A DNA stretch of 64,000 nucleotides from NCBI RefSeq assembly GCF_910592395.1, contig NC_088326.1, positions 1,493,001 to 1,557,000 of the forward strand, given 5' to 3'. How positions within the stretch are numbered: position 1 is the first letter of the stretch; each line of letters opens with the position of its first letter. Of this stretch, positions 11,701 to 25,700 are shown piece by piece. The position numbers were made by a program, and so were the translations under genes. Below the pieces are notes generated by a model. It had not been told where the DNA came from and ran no database searches. It saw only the letters and a list, made by a program, of their open reading frames with translations. This DNA comes from Lineus longissimus (taxonomy: Eukaryota > Nemertea > Pilidiophora > Heteronemertea > Lineidae).

Positions 11701-14700
11701 TGACAACTGGAGCAGCAGGCTGTAACAAGAAGGAAGGTTTCTTCCTGACTATTTTCAAGCAGTCTAGTTGTGATTTTGATTTTTAAAAAGCATTTTCTGT
11801 TTGTGAGCTGATATTGTGCTGAATCTCGAGCTGTTTGTTTGTTTATTTGTTTATTATGATCTTATAAGCAGAACTGACGATACCAACTCATATCAAACTC
11901 ATATTAAACTCATATCAAACTCATATCAAACTCATATCAGACTCATATCAAACTCATATCAAACTCATATCAAACTCATATCACACTCATATCACACTCA
12001 TATCGAACTCATATCGAACTCATATCGAACTCATATCGAACTCATATCGAACTCATATCGAACTCATATCGAACTCATATCGAACTCATATCGAACTCAT
12101 AATGAACTCATATCAAACTCATATCAAACTCATATCAAACTCATATCAAACTCATATCAAACTCATATCAAACTCACCTTGGCAGGAGCAACAAACATAT
12201 CAGATGAGGATTCATCTTCAGTGGCGCCACCTAATGGTAGGACAGTTGGCTAAAAACACAGAAAGTTAGAGTAAAGATTCTCGTTACAATTCAACAAAAA
12301 TCTCTATTAGTTTGACATCAAAATCAACTGTAATCAATACGATAATGCTAAAAGTGGGATTTTATCGGATATCAACAGAGGTATCACCAAACTTCACACT
12401 TTCACCCCGGTGAGGAGTCTATCCTGACACCTCCTATAGAGCTGTGCTGCTCAATCATGTGTTCGACTGTCCGGTAACTACCTTTTTTATCGGCTCCGGT
12501 TTCTTGGCAGGCGCAGCAAAGAGATCATCCGTCGTGTCATCTCCACCAAACAAGTCAGTACTGCTGGATTTCGTGGTTGATCCAGTGACTTTCACGCTTG
12601 GGGAAGCCTTGGGCTCTTCTTTTGGGAATGGCTTGGCTTTCGACTGCACCAATACAAAAGGTGAACATACTGATATAAGTATGGTGAAGGAATGACTTGT
12701 GATTTGGCAGAAATTCAGTATATTTCCTGATGCTTGTACAGCAGAGGAGTCAGACATCCCAGTGGACAATATCACAAATATATACAAACTCGTCTTGGAA
12801 ATATCTGGCCGAGAGTGCCTCACCTATGACAAGCTAAAAGTCCAAAAAAAGAGTCAAGCTGCCTCGAGCAAACTTCAGTCAGGACGTCATTGGCCCGCTG
12901 CTATGCAGGAAACTGCATTGATATGCACTATCATTCAAGAGCAAATGCAGACAAAAAAGTTGATAATAGACGTTTGTTACCTCTGAGGGAGTTAGGGGAC
13001 TGTTAGCACCAAACAAATCCACGGTAGGGTTGTCCTCAGGAGCAGCTGGAGACGTCCCGAACAACACGTCCTCATCCTCGAACAGACTCTTACTCCTCGT
13101 CCTCTTCCTCTTGTCCTGAGAAGTAAACAGCGTTGAGAAAATATAAACAAATTCACAAACGCACTGGTTAGTCTCGTTGCAATAGTTTCACCTCATTTGT
13201 TGTTTCAGCCATTAGCTTATTATGAACATGCTCATGACAAGTGACATGCAACATGTGAATCGGACCAATTCAAAGTGGCAAAAGGACATGAAAATTGCAG
13301 AAAATGGTGTAATGTTTCCCTTCTAGATTTCCATCATGAAGTACTCATCACTCCGAGGAGATACTCATCAAGGTCTGTGTCTGTCCCCCAGGCTAAATAT
13401 CAAGGATTTCAAACCAAGGCCGTCACTTACATCTGGAGGTTTTATCTTTTGCGGCGGCGCTGCACCGAATAGGTCACCACCATCGCCTTCATCATCATCG
13501 TCAAACAACGACAGCGGTGAGTTCTTCACTGTCGTCTTTGGCTTGGCGGGCGAAGGAGCAGGCTCGGTAAGGGGTGCAATCTGCAGGTAGATATTGGAGA
13601 AGGTTAGCAGGACGGAGAAGAATAAACAACAGAATCAAGATACTTCACAGGGCCTGGCCAAGAGGCTCATCACATCTTATTTCTGTATTTGTGAAATAAA
13701 GGTCAAATGAAGAAACAAAAATTACAAGCCCCAATTGGCAGTATGTATACACTGTAGAACGGGACGAATCCCTAACCAGGAATTCCAATGCCAAATACAA
13801 GGAGTTTTATCAGTATACCTTCTTCTCCTCTGGCTCTGGCGTTTTCTTCAAACTGTCACCAAACAGGTCTGCACCACCAAATAAGGATACGCCCCCTGTG
13901 GGTTTCTTCTTGGCAGGACTGAAATTCACAACAAACGAAACATGATGCTGAAATCAACATGACGACACTCAAATGAACAAAATAATGCAGTCAAACACTT
14001 TTGATGTTGGCAATACCGAATTGAAGCAACTGGTGCCTGACTTTGAGTTGACCAAAAATTGTGGTTCGGACCTAGTTAGGCAAAAAAATTAGCAGAACAT
14101 TGTATTTTAGGCCTTGACTTACGCAGCTGCTGGAGCCGGCGGAGATGCCGAACCGAATAAGTCTCCCTCACCATCCTCGACAAACAGACTTGGTTTGTTA
14201 GGTTTACTCGCTGCCTTTGCGGCCGGTTTGGTCTTCGGCAGCCCAGAGAATAGGTCATCCTCCTCGTCATCAAACAAACCTGAGCTCACCTTGGAACTAG
14301 GTTTGCTAGGTTTCCTGGAAAAAGATTGATCTGATGATTTTCGAACACGGGTGAAAAGTGGTGATCAGATTTCCAAAAACAAAGAACTGACTCTTGAAAT
14401 TGACAATCACTTTGCTTGGAAAGAGTTCAAAATGCCTTAGGATTTCAAGTTCTAACCAAATTGGAGGTGCCTGTTGTCAACCCTTGATATAAATCATGAA
14501 TTCTGAGTCTGAAGACCCATTTTCCGAAGACACACTCACTTTTCAGTTTTCTGTTCTTCCGGTTCCTCGGCAAACAGACTGTTACTCGAGACAGATGGAC
14601 TACGCTCCGTCTTGGCGTCATGTTTAGCAGACGACAGTGACGAGCTTGTTGATTTATTACTATCTGACCAACCACCTTCCTCCTGGAGAAGAGAATGATA

Positions 14701-17700
14701 CCAGAATTAGCCACGAAAAGTGTGGAGCTGTCCTCTACATGTACTAAAAATTGTTGTGAAAATAACTTTTGTTTGATAGTATGCTCACAAAAACAGAATA
14801 CACAATAAACGTACCTCCTCATCGGATCCCTGGCGCTGTGATTTGATCAGAGCGGCAAGAGGATTAGGCCCACTACCAAATGCAGATACTGCACCAGCTG
14901 GCAGCTGTAAATAAAAGCAGACAGCCTATTAGTCACTCTACCAGATAGACACTGAAGAGCATTCTCCAAGCACTACCCAAGGATATCCCCTCAGCCAACA
15001 CAGTTATCCATTACACTTTGAGGTCCACAATGTATCACAGGCAGGTGGCGATATCAGAATCAACCGATCGATTTGCGATTGACCAGTCACCACAAAACCT
15101 ACTGAAAACATTGACATAAAAGAGTGATATGAGTTTTTATTCAAATTCAAAATAAACTAAAAGAGCCAAGGAATAATACTCTTACCTTTTTCTTGGTCAC
15201 TTTTTTCTCCGCTGCTTTCGGCGGTTCTGCCTTTTTGACTGGTGGCATTGAAGCGAACAGGTCGCCCTCATCATCGTCCTCACCTCCAAATAAGTCAACT
15301 GATGGTTTGGAAGGCGGCTTTGTGGATTCTGTTCAAAAATATCAAGGAGATATGAGCTTCTGTTACAAGGTTATTGCGTTTACCTAAGAAGTGGCAGGTC
15401 CCAGGATTGATCCTGGGCCACTTGGGCCCATTTTGCTTGCCAGGGCATAGATACACAGTATAGGAATCTCTGTTTCACATTTCATTCAAGTGAAGAGGCA
15501 AAGTAATTGACTTGCCAAAGGCCACAAGCAATTTGGTAGTTATTTCAAAACCACTTCAAGACCACATCACTCCTCTTCCATCTGATTAAGTCTGGTGTGT
15601 TTCAAATCATGCTAAACTCACCCTTTTTGGTCGGTGCCTTCTTCGGCGCTGAACCAAACAGGTCATCATCACCGTCATCGAAGAGACCACCGCCAAAAGA
15701 TTTCGCCGGGGCAGACGTCTTTTGTTTTGGTGCCTGATCTTCCAAGGGTGAGGGGGTGAATAACTCATCATCTCCACCTGAGAATTAAAATGATGACAGA
15801 TGAGGAATCAAGCAACTCTTTATCAACGATATCTTGATCCTCGGGTTTTGAACTTCATTATGCCGACCCAGACAGTACAGGCACTATAAACAGAGACAAT
15901 CGATCTATAGACAAACGGCAAAGGTATGAGGGAAGGCAACAAATGGAATACCACTGATAGTTCAGAATGTGTCAATGACTTATCATAACACTTCTGGGTG
16001 AATCAATCAGGTGCCTGTTCAATATTATGGAATGCTGAATTGCTGACACACATCTAGATGAATATCAAAACTTCCTTACCTCCGAAAATGGAGATACCAC
16101 CGGTTGGAATGTTTTTTCCACTTTTTGTCTTTGCTCTCTCTGAAAGAGAAGTACCTCATCAATTAACCAACTCCAACAACCCCACACATCTGCTTCACTT
16201 CTCCTCATTTCATGAGGTACCGCTGTGGCCAACATGGCAATAATTCCTTTATCCCCGAAGTCATGTAAACCCCCATTCAACGCATCTAGATGACTCAAAC
16301 CCTTTAAAACGCATTTAAAGGCCATGAAACAGTGAAAATATGACTTTCTAAGAAGAATCGAAACACAAAATTGGCAGCTGCACAAAAAAGTGTGATAAGA
16401 GACTGGAAGGTCAGACGCCTTCAAACCAAAAGCCAGGAAAAAGATTGAATATCAAATGAATAAAGTTATAACTCACCAACTGGCTTCTCTATGATTTCTT
16501 CTTCTTCCTCTTCCTCTTCGTCTTCCTCCACAGGTGGCGCCGGTTTTGCCGCCTTTGGTTTCGGCACGTCGCCAAACAAGCCACCGTCATTATCGTCATC
16601 GAATAAGCCACCGCCGCCCGAGAATAGACCACCTTTGTTACTGAACGGTGAGTCTTCCTCGATCGAGGGGCCGCCGAAGGGATCCTCTGCAAAATATGGA
16701 ATATATAATGTCGATGCTTTTAGTCTTTTGAAGGGCGTCTGTTACAGATAGGCCTATTATACACAAGATAGGCCTATTATACGCAAGATAGGCCTATTAT
16801 ACACAAGATAGGCCTTCCTAAACTGGCAAAATACGTTGCAGTTTGGGCTTTATTTCTCAAAAGAATTTAGAAAAGGAATATACCTTCTTTTACTGCTTTC
16901 TTTGTTGATTTTCCCTTGGACCTCTCGGAGTCTGCACGCTTACGATGATGGCTGCCTTTACTTGTGCTAGAGTCCGCTCTCTTCTTTTTATGCTTGTGCT
17001 CTGAAGACAGAAGAAATATCATGTAAAACCAAGCCAAACACGAATGGTTAATGTCATGTAAGGCGTAGGACTTCCCGAGAAGGGTCAGAGGGTGCATAGG
17101 AACAATAATTTTATACACTTTTCCCCAGCACCCCCTGTTTACAATATAAAAGCGCAAAATTTCAAATTTTACCTTTTTGTTTCGGTTTTGGTTCTTCATC
17201 CCAGCCCTCCGAGTCCCCACCATCGTCTGCTGGCCTGGCTGGGGGCGCTCCGATCTTGGCGGCAAGTTCGGCAGCAATGCCACCCATTCCTCCAATGGGC
17301 TTCTGCAAAAAAAGACAAGTTTCCCGACCTTATTTAAAAAGTAAGTATATCGCATTTTATATTGTCTCACTTCCCTTTAAGTTGACTACAGTCTTGTCTG
17401 TTACCAAGGTAACATGGAATAAACTCCTGCCTGGGAAAAGGCAAAACTTAAACCCACCTGCTTGAGAACCTGCTCCTCCTCACTGTCCATATCTGAAGCT
17501 TCGTCAGAATCTTTCGTACCAAACAGGTCTCCTCCTTCTGAGCTCTGAGAAAGAAAGGATAAAATTTGTCCATAAAATGTTTCAATAGTCAGATTTTGTT
17601 TGATCTTAGGAGCATTGGTCCTCATTATTTTGCCATGAATAACGTCACTTTAAAGAGTGTTTCACCTCTAAAAAGCTTTCCCTCGTCATACAGATCCCAC

Positions 17701-20700
17701 AAGATGATTTTCACTGGCCCCAACACACTTGACCTGCGGTCTGAAACCTCTCTATTACTACTTATTGTGAAGCAATGTACAGTAGAACCTTTCTATTAAG
17801 GACACTCTGGGGACTGACAAGTGCTGTCCTTAATAGAGAGGTGTCCTGATTAGAGAGGTCAAATTGAATGGAAACACCTAATTTGGGACCAAAACTAGTG
17901 TCCTTAATAGAGAGGGTGTCCTTAATAAAGAGGTGTCCGCTAAGGGAGGTTCTACTGAACATGCATTACCTCATCATCTGAATTCTTGGACTGTTTTGAT
18001 ATTTTAGACTTTGTTCGCTTCTGTGGTTTCTCGGCATCCGAATCTGTTTCACTCTCAGTGTCCGAGTACTAAAAATGAAATGTACAACATCAACATGCTA
18101 GGAGGGAGAAGGACGAAAACACAAGTAGGACAAGAAAACTGGAAATCGACAAGCAATTAAACAGAGGTACATCATATACATCTGATCGGTTTGTAGTCTC
18201 AGCTACCAGACTTGATCGATAACACTGCACACTTTTTAAAAAAATCACTTACACTAGATTCAGACTCTGAGTCGGATATGTCTGATTTATCAGAGTCTGA
18301 TATACTGCCGTTGTCTGACACTTCTTCAATTTCTTCTTCATCTGAAAACACATAAAATCAACATCTCATGTTAGTAAAAAAAAATTACCGACGTCTTTCA
18401 ACATGCCACAAAAATCTATTTTGCCACTACCAATGTCAAAATGTGGTCACCACAGAGCGATAAGGGTTAATATTGCTCAAAAGGGCTTCATAACTGATAT
18501 CGCTGTCATAAATTCTTACAATATCAATCCAAAGTGGTTCCTTTCGAAAAAGCAAACACAAAATGTACTTATTTCAAAGTCACCATGTAGTTCAAGAAAT
18601 CGCCACTAGGGGCCAATGACCTCACAAAATGATAATGTGACAAAAAAAGCTTCAGTAACATCAAAATAAAAAAATTTAATACAGTAGATTGTTGTTTTAA
18701 TATATAATAATAGAAATGTGTGATAAAATTTCAAATTGATGCGCCACTTGTCAAGTTAAAGCTACTAAAACTTTTCACTGCCTCCAGAACCTCAACCACA
18801 CCAATCATCAACTTCGAATGAATCTGGTCTGAAAATTTCTGAGGCACTGGCATCGAAGAATTGATCTCCTGTGTCTACGCCACGCTCTGCTTCAGACACC
18901 ATTGATGCCAGAGTGCCGCACACGGGATAAGATTGAAACCTGGGACCAGGAAGCGACCAGACCTCCTTGCGAGCTAGTGGTGTCCGAAGCCCAGGGACAT
19001 TTCTTTTACAACCCAAAATAAGAACCTGAAAGTTGAGAACTTCCCTCAAACATGTAGGTGGAGATCTTTCAGATTTACTGGTATTTTTGCCTCTCTTCTG
19101 TTACTCTTTATATGTCCCAAATGCCAGAAGGAACTCATTTCAGGAGAGGTTTAAGTCAAGATAAATTTCTGGAGAGTTATACGTCGCGATAAATCTCATG
19201 GATTTTTTTCAATCTGGCTGAAGTGTCTTAGTTTTTTAAGCCACTCGCTATGATTATAAACCTAAGGCATTGTTTTACAAACCTGAGAATTCCTCAGCGA
19301 TGCCAACATCATCTTCCTGCATAAACGCTGGACTACCGATCAAATGTGGCAAGGGGCGGTGAGCATACGGATCCTATCAAATGGAAAACAAACATTCTGA
19401 CAAGTTTGTTCCTTGGGCCAGCCATTTCAAGAACTTCTACTTTTGCCAGATCAAGTCATGGCGTTCAGGTTTCTAAATTCATGGAAGAAAATCAGCTAAA
19501 GCTCTGATGATTTGAGGTTTCCACAAGAACCATTCATAATGTTCACAGAAAAAACTATTTACAATATCCCGAGAATTACAATTCCAGCAGTAGGAACAAT
19601 ACTCAGCAGTTCAATTCCTGATCCAATCAACAATCTAGAAGGCTAGTCAAAAGCATTTTTTAGTTTTCTTCAAGAATACACCCACCTTTACTTTGAGAAT
19701 CTTGTCGGCACGACCCACCATATCATCATCATCCTCTTCTGAGTCAGAATCTGCAACATTTACATCCAGCTCCTCGAAAGAGTTTTCGATCACTTTCAAA
19801 CCGAAACCTATCGCCTCTGCTATCTTCGGTATCAACTCAACTTCCCGCTGTTCTCGACTCTTCTCCTGAAAGACAGATTCATCGTTAATCTCACACCATA
19901 GTGACAGACTTTCGATTCAGATGTGTTAGCCCTATCTGCATTTTATCATGTTTTTCAGGCAGAAACCAATTCTATTGTTCGATACCTGTAAAAAGTAATA
20001 TTTCAGTTACCAAATTACCTGGAGTGTAAATTTTTTGAAACACTCTGTTTACAATCTGTAGTGATACTCATCATAACTAACCTGTTCTTCTTTCTTAGTC
20101 TCATCTTTTGGCTCCTGACTGACATCTTCATCATAAACCCTCTGGAAATACAAACATTTAACTCTTACATGTAATCATTTCTATCAAGAATTACTAGTTT
20201 TTATCAATTCTTGTTTCGATCCGTATCTCCATATCAGCAAGAATAAATGAATGATTTCAAGAGTATGTCACTTAGTTTTAACTACAACTTAACTTACATT
20301 TTCGACAAACTGTGTATTAGCGAGCATGATGAAGTCATTGAAGACGTTATGAACTCTGACATTGGCCACCTTCGTCTCATGAACCAAGCCATCAACCTGT
20401 TTTTCAATCTCATGTGTCCTTGACACCATCTTTTGCGAGAATTCTTGCAGATGTAGAAGCAGCTGAAAACAGATAGACCAAATTTAGAAAGTTACATCAG
20501 CTGAGGGGGTGAAGCAATCAAAACTGACCCCTCGAAAAAGAGTCCAGCACTATCGTATTCAGTATTTTTTAGTATCAGGACTTACGCCTGCATCTCCAGC
20601 TAGTGACCAGTTTACAGCGCCTTTCCTAATTTCATCAACCGACCAGCTTTTCTCCCAAACCTTGTCCCCTTCTGCTGTGGGGCCATTCATCTGAAATTGA

Positions 20701-21300
20701 AAAGATATTGAATTGATAAAATGAGTTGAAAACCCACAACTTTTTTACTTCTTCTGCTAATATAAGTCGTCAACATCTGGCCACAATATCTTCTTGATCA
20801 CCGGTGGACACTGCTTTGTGTAACATGGACAATTTATCAGTTGATGAGCTACTAGACGAGGCCTGGTCAGACTCAGTCTCAGACTCAGTCTCAGTTCAGA
20901 CTCAGAGAGAGATATCATATTGGGATGATAAGAGCAGAAGGACATCCTCTTCTCCCGACTTGTCCATAGAGACACAGAGCTAGACTGTCATCACCACCAA
21001 AAATAGGTCATGATCACGAGTGTTGTCGTAACTGTTACATTACCAACTCGTACATTACACGTACATTTTGTGTACAAATGCATTGCAGAGATAAAAAAAT
21101 GGACATGACACATTCAAAACAATGCCTGCACAGAGAAATCTGGGTGAGTTTCTGGCACGCAAATAAGACTATTCCTATAGCATTCGAAGAGCTCTTTCGT
21201 TCTAAACCAACCAACTCACAGCTGCTCCACTATCGGGGGAGGGGGAGGCAAAAGTTTGGCCAGAATCTTCAGGAGGCGGAGGGGCAGGAGTAGGCGCCAT
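8737..21300 (-). CDS. WASHC2: WASH complex subunit 2 (FAM21)
   Basis: Twenty-nine exons join in frame to 1,482 residues. In transcript order: 21300-21220, 20690-20586, 20462-20298, 20141-20082, 19865-19686, 19373-19283, 18341-18253, 18068-17970, 17544-17458, 17302-17173, 17000-16884, 16686-16477, 16139-16080, 15777-15622, 15328-15186, 14904-14815, 14682-14540, 14314-14123, 13918-13819, 13580-13431, 13115-12981, 12643-12482, 12249-12178, 11719-11578, 11386-11136, 10997-10238, 10004-9883, 9435-9246, 8903-8737. The N-terminal ~225 residues form the conserved head that assembles with WASH ([54 protein letters not shown]). The long acidic tail has at least a dozen LFa-type motifs such as [11 protein letters not shown], which in mammals bind VPS35 of retromer. 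A basic CapZ-binding-like motif spans exons 25/26. The C-terminus ends [12 protein letters not shown], as in vertebrate FAM21. It acts on endosomes, targeting Arp2/3 activation. Human FAM21 is about 1,340 aa. Confidence 0.96.
9003..9190. repeat. Dispersed repeat, copy 2, in the last FAM21 intron
   Basis: Same orientation and same block as 6135-6325, including 'ttgcattggaactaactttt' and 'gtgttggtcaaccatgacta'. It sits wholly inside the intron between exons 29 and 28. Confidence 0.8.
11877..12176. repeat. 11-bp minisatellite (~27 copies) beginning at the FAM21 exon 23 donor
   Basis: The unit ctcatatcaaa (minus strand TTTGATATGAG) runs nearly uninterrupted for about 300 bp. Variant units are grouped: an outer block of 'caaac', a middle block of about nine 'cgaac' units, then 'caaac' again. 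This points to local homogenisation. On the minus strand the first unit fuses with the splice donor of exon 23 (GTGAGTTTGATATGAG), so the array starts at the first intron bases. Confidence 0.95.
16748..16815. repeat. 20-bp tandem repeat, 3-4 copies
   Basis: The unit gataggcctattatacacaa is repeated three to four times in the FAM21 intron between exons 11 and 12. One copy has 'cgcaa' for 'cacaa'. Confidence 0.9.
17777..17960. mobile_element. MITE-like element with CAGTAGAACCT terminal inverted repeats
   Basis: The left end gtacagtagaacct is matched by the inverted right end aggttctactgaac. Inside are several copies of 'gtccttaatagagaggtgtc' in both orientations. No open frame is present, so it is a non-autonomous element in the FAM21 intron between exons 8 and 9. 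Similar 'CAGTAGAACC' elements are, from memory, common in marine invertebrate genomes. Confidence 0.7.
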
Positions 21301-22704
21301 CTTGAATTTTGAGGTATCATGTGACTTTTTGGAATTGCCATCTATTGATAAATTTCTAAACTAAAACACATACTAGAGAGGTTCCGCCGAATTACGTTTG
21401 GGCAAACGTTCTACGTTTGGGCAAACGTTCTACGTGCGAAGTATTGCGCTATCGTCCGAGGCATATAGACAGTTTGACTTGTATGGCAAATAAATGACAC
21501 GATTGAGATTATTTAATGTTTATTTATAGTTTCAGGACACGAGACTTTTTTCGTCCGCAAATTGTCCCTTGGAATTGAGTGTTTTGCTAAGTGTTACGCC
21601 ACGATATCCAGGGTTCGCCAGCGAGAAGAAAAATAATTCGACCATTTAAACAATTAAAAATCCACCTGAATAGCTATGACATAATCACACAGATATTACG
21701 ATAACTTATATAATTTTAGATGATAACAAACGTACATGTCCAAAACTCACGAAACCAACAGTTGGAATAACATTTGTATGAGAATTAACATAGAGTGCAA
21801 TGTAAGGTTTCCCCGGACATTTTCACAGATTTTCTTGAATTCTGCGCATAGCTTTAAGGCCTCCACTTGGCTCTTAATAAAGAGCGTATGTGACAGAGTG
21901 TGCGAGGGGAAGAACACTCATTGAACTAACCCTGAATGGTATTCGAGGGTGAGTCTTATCAAGCCCGTGTCAATCAAACTAATAACACTATCAAACAACA
22001 CCTAATATTCTCATAACATTGAATATTGAGTTGATAAGACGAGTTAAGCATGTTTAAGGGTGAAGGCTGTTAATTGATTTGAACCAGTTCATTGAATAGG
22101 TCAGCGCTGATGATCAAGTATTGAAAATTGGAACAAAACCACCAGTCTACCGAATGACAAGTCAGAATGCATACCGGCCTGGAATGATAACCTCGTATGC
22201 AACTGCCAAGAATATTACACTGGTGGAAAAAGGCATCGAGACCGCGGATATCTTCATGACCAGAGGTGAGTCCAGTTTGTTTTGATGAAACACTGAGTGT
22301 GCGACGGCATTTCAATTCTTTGCCGGAATTGGAGCCTTCGCACACTCGGAGGTAGTGACTCACTCTCACCACACAAGGGATGATGTGTACGGAGCTAATT
22401 TCTTGTTTGCTCTTGTTTTTCAATACACTTTGATTTGTCTTTACTTATTTTCAGGTTTTATGCCGTTGTCTGAGTAACAGGACTTCTGAGGATGTTCAAA
22501 GACAGAGCTGAGACTATACGTCAAACCTTCTTAGGGAAAATATTACTATACTGACAACGACTTCCAAATTATTGCTAATGACTGAACAACTCATCCTGAA
22601 TCACTGAGTTTTGCCTTTTCCAGTCACCACGAATAGGTCAGGTGAAGGATACTCGTCTGGAAATTGACTTGATATCATTACCGGTACTCAGAAACAAAAC
22701 AAAG
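21301..22704. promoter_or_regulatory. Divergent intergenic region, FAM21 to SLC22
   Basis: The 1.4 kb between two head-to-head start codons must contain the 5' ends of both genes. A direct duplication of ~21 bp (tacgtttgggcaaacgttc) lies at about 21393-21433, just upstream of FAM21. No TATA box is evident near FAM21, consistent with a housekeeping promoter. No coding sequence is seen. Confidence 0.5.
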
Positions 22705-25700
22705 ATGGGAACTTTCGATGATATTCTTGTTCAAATCGGACAGTTTGGCCGCTACCAGATTATGCTGTCCTTTCTGCTGTGCGCTTCCTTCATCTCAACG
22801 GGATGGCACACCGTCTCCATCGTGTTCATTGGGGCACACAGAGACCACTGGTGCCGTGTCCCGGGGTTGGAGGGACTGAATGAGACCCAGCGACGAAGCC
22901 TGGTCGAGCCGGCGTACTGCGGACCTAATATCAAAGAAGACGTTTGTCGACAGTGCTACAGGAATGTCCTCAATATTTCAAGGTAATTATCGTTATAATG
23001 CCGATGTAAACTAAAGTAAGTCAACGTGGAATTGTGGTCAAACCTCTTTTTGGCCATCAGACAATCGCTAGGTCAACAGACTCTGCCCGGCGGCTATCGT
23101 GGATGTACTTCAACTCCTTTCCGAGGGGTCACTGAACAGTCCGTGATTCATGCATGCAATTCATAGGCCAAATCTGTGACCCCATGAAAGAAGGTCACAG
23201 TACGTTTTCTCAGCTGACCAATCTATACTTCAGACAAAAATCATCGATCAGAATGATAGAATCATGACAGTTTTCACACTCTCAACAGAAAACAATAAGG
23301 CTTTGTCTGATTAATGAACTTACAGAAATTGTGACAAAATAATTTCTACTAATTAGATAATGTCGACGCTTATCTTGATGACATTCATTACGCAAAATGA
23401 GTTCCGTAATCATCCTCATCATCATCATATTCACTTAGGCATCGTCGCCAAGAGTTGGGTCTGTGCCAGTCAACTTTTTTATCAGCTATGACCTTCTTTC
23501 ATTCAGTATATATATCAACGGGACTATTCTTTCAGCGAGCTAGAATTTGTTCAGTCTTTAGGCGGTCCACGAAACAACGTCCTGGGTCAATCGCATGCTC
23601 CTGCCATCACACTTGTCATTGACCGCGCCGTCATAAGTGCCGAGTAAACGGCCTTACAGATCAGGACGACAGAAACACCATTGTTATCTGCTACAAACTA
23701 TGTCCAAAGTTATCATCAGATAATTACTGATAACTGTGCGTGCACAATAAGACAAGTTTCATGAACTTGAATGTCCTGATAACCCTAACCCCATTGATAT
23801 GCAGTTCAAATATCTAGACGGCTTCACAACCGGATAAGCAATACATTTCCCACCATAAACAATCAATGTTTTCACTTACACTAAACGTATGAACTGTTTA
23901 ATAGGTGTGTCACACAATAATCGAATTAATAAGTCGCACTGGTCTCACCTCCCAACAGAGTCAAAACTCCACCGACAAATTGTCTGTCTCGCTATGTTTT
24001 CGCTACTCTAAAACACGCGCGCTTAATGTGATACGACCTCGCCCGCTGACCAGGCCATTGCATAGTGTATACATATGAAGTCGTTCCGTAACAGATCCCG
24101 TGTACTAGGTTTGGTGAAAGTGTGCCATCTGGTGCCTTTTCAACATAATCTTGCCTTACTGGCAATAACTGGCGATAAACGTGTAGACTTCCTTTAAATC
24201 GATCGTATTTCTCCATACATGTTCCCATCTTCTTACTCCTCCCACGACATGACGCACCTGTGCACGAATGTGATGTCAACACATAATATTCGGTGAAGAG
24301 CCACCTGGTAGCAAGAAATGGAACCCAACATGTCATTCCAGTTCGTTTCTTTATGGTAGTTTTTTATTTACAAATTGAAGCTGGGTTCATTATTTCATCT
24401 TTCTCCCTTTGTAGTATTAGCCTGTTAGAGCTGACATCATGGAACACATCGGGACCTCTGAACGCAAGTCGAGAGATTGAGAAGTGCGACTCCTGGGAAT
24501 ACAGCTCAACAGAGTTTACATCAACATTGCTCAATCAGGTATATCGGAGGGGAACTCTATCCCAAACTAACCTCCTCGCCATAGTCTGGGGCCCTCCCAT
24601 CCATAATGGAGGTCTGAGCCGGCTTTGATAGAAATCCGAATCGGACGTTTGCGCGGCATGCTGACATCTGATCTATCTGAACTCAGTACAGTTTGCACTT
24701 CATCCGGATCGATCTGGATCGATTTGGTCACGTGTAAACGACCCTTTTGGCCTGACCGTTGACCGCTTCGAAAGGATTACTGAACTTTGTCCATTTTCGT
24801 TCCAGTATGACCTCGTGTGCGACCGCGACTGGCTCACCTCCATGCTACAGACAATCTACATGGCTGGCTACCTGGTCGGCTGCCTGTTCTTCGGAACTAT
24901 ATCGGACAGGTGTGTGTGAACCCACCGAGGTCCCAACTTACTTCGATATATCTGTTTTGAGAGTAGGCCTACAGTTAAACGGCTTCACCATTCCCTCCCG
25001 CAGCAGGGCGTTGGCGGGTTGCATAGAAGTTGCTGGCGTAGGCCGTTGGCGGGTTTTTGAGGGATTTTGCAGAAGGCTGGTGGTGGAGTCCGCGCTATGT
25101 AGAGGATCCTAGGTTCTTGGCACCTTCGAAATTAGCAGGCCGTTGGCGGCCGTTAGAGGGGTATTGTGGAAGGCTTAGAGGATCCTATGGTAAAGGGTAA
25201 AATTTGTGGCCGTTTACGGGCGTGTGAGGGGAATTGAAGAGACTACTGATGAATGTCGGTGAAATCCTTTTGCTTTTCCTGTGATCTCAATGGACTATGG
25301 ACACTCGAAGCCACAAAGATGGTTTTGAGTCCTGAATAATGGCCTGCATAACTCTGCTTAGTCGCTATATATGTCACTAACTCTAAATATTCCGTCTACG
25401 ACTTTCAGGTACGGCCGTTTGACCGCTTTCCTTATCGCATTAGGATTGGAACTTGTTATAGCTGTTTCAGAGATCTACATCCCCTTCTATTCAATGTTCG
25501 CTGTCTTTAGATTTCTGCTCGGGGCGACTGCTGGAGCTGCCTATACGTGCGCCTACGTTTATGGTACGTAATTCTGCCATTTTATTTCTGTTTCGCGGGT
25601 CTGTTCCACCCCAAATTCCAAGTCCTACCAATGATTTTTCGTCCTCTATATTCCAGTCCTCGAGTTGACCGGCCCCCGGTACCGCGCCGTCATCGGCGTC

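Noticed and set aside
11816-12253. Long plus-strand open frame of repeated SYQTHIKLI-type peptide
   Set aside because: It is the 11-bp intronic minisatellite read in frame; no start context, no splice support, and the real gene is on the minus strand.
18792-19049. Possible exon or element in FAM21 intron 6 (85-codon frame)
   Set aside because: Not needed for FAM21 phase (exons 6 and 7 join correctly without it) and no protein motif is seen.
22642-22704. Upstream in-frame extension of SLC22
   Set aside because: It begins at GTG, not ATG; family members start just before FDDIL, which fits the ATG at 22705.
23992-24336. 114-codon minus-strand frame in SLC22 intron 1
   Set aside because: No recognised motif, no signal or domain, and it overlaps the branch/acceptor region of SLC22 exon 2. 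Treated as chance.
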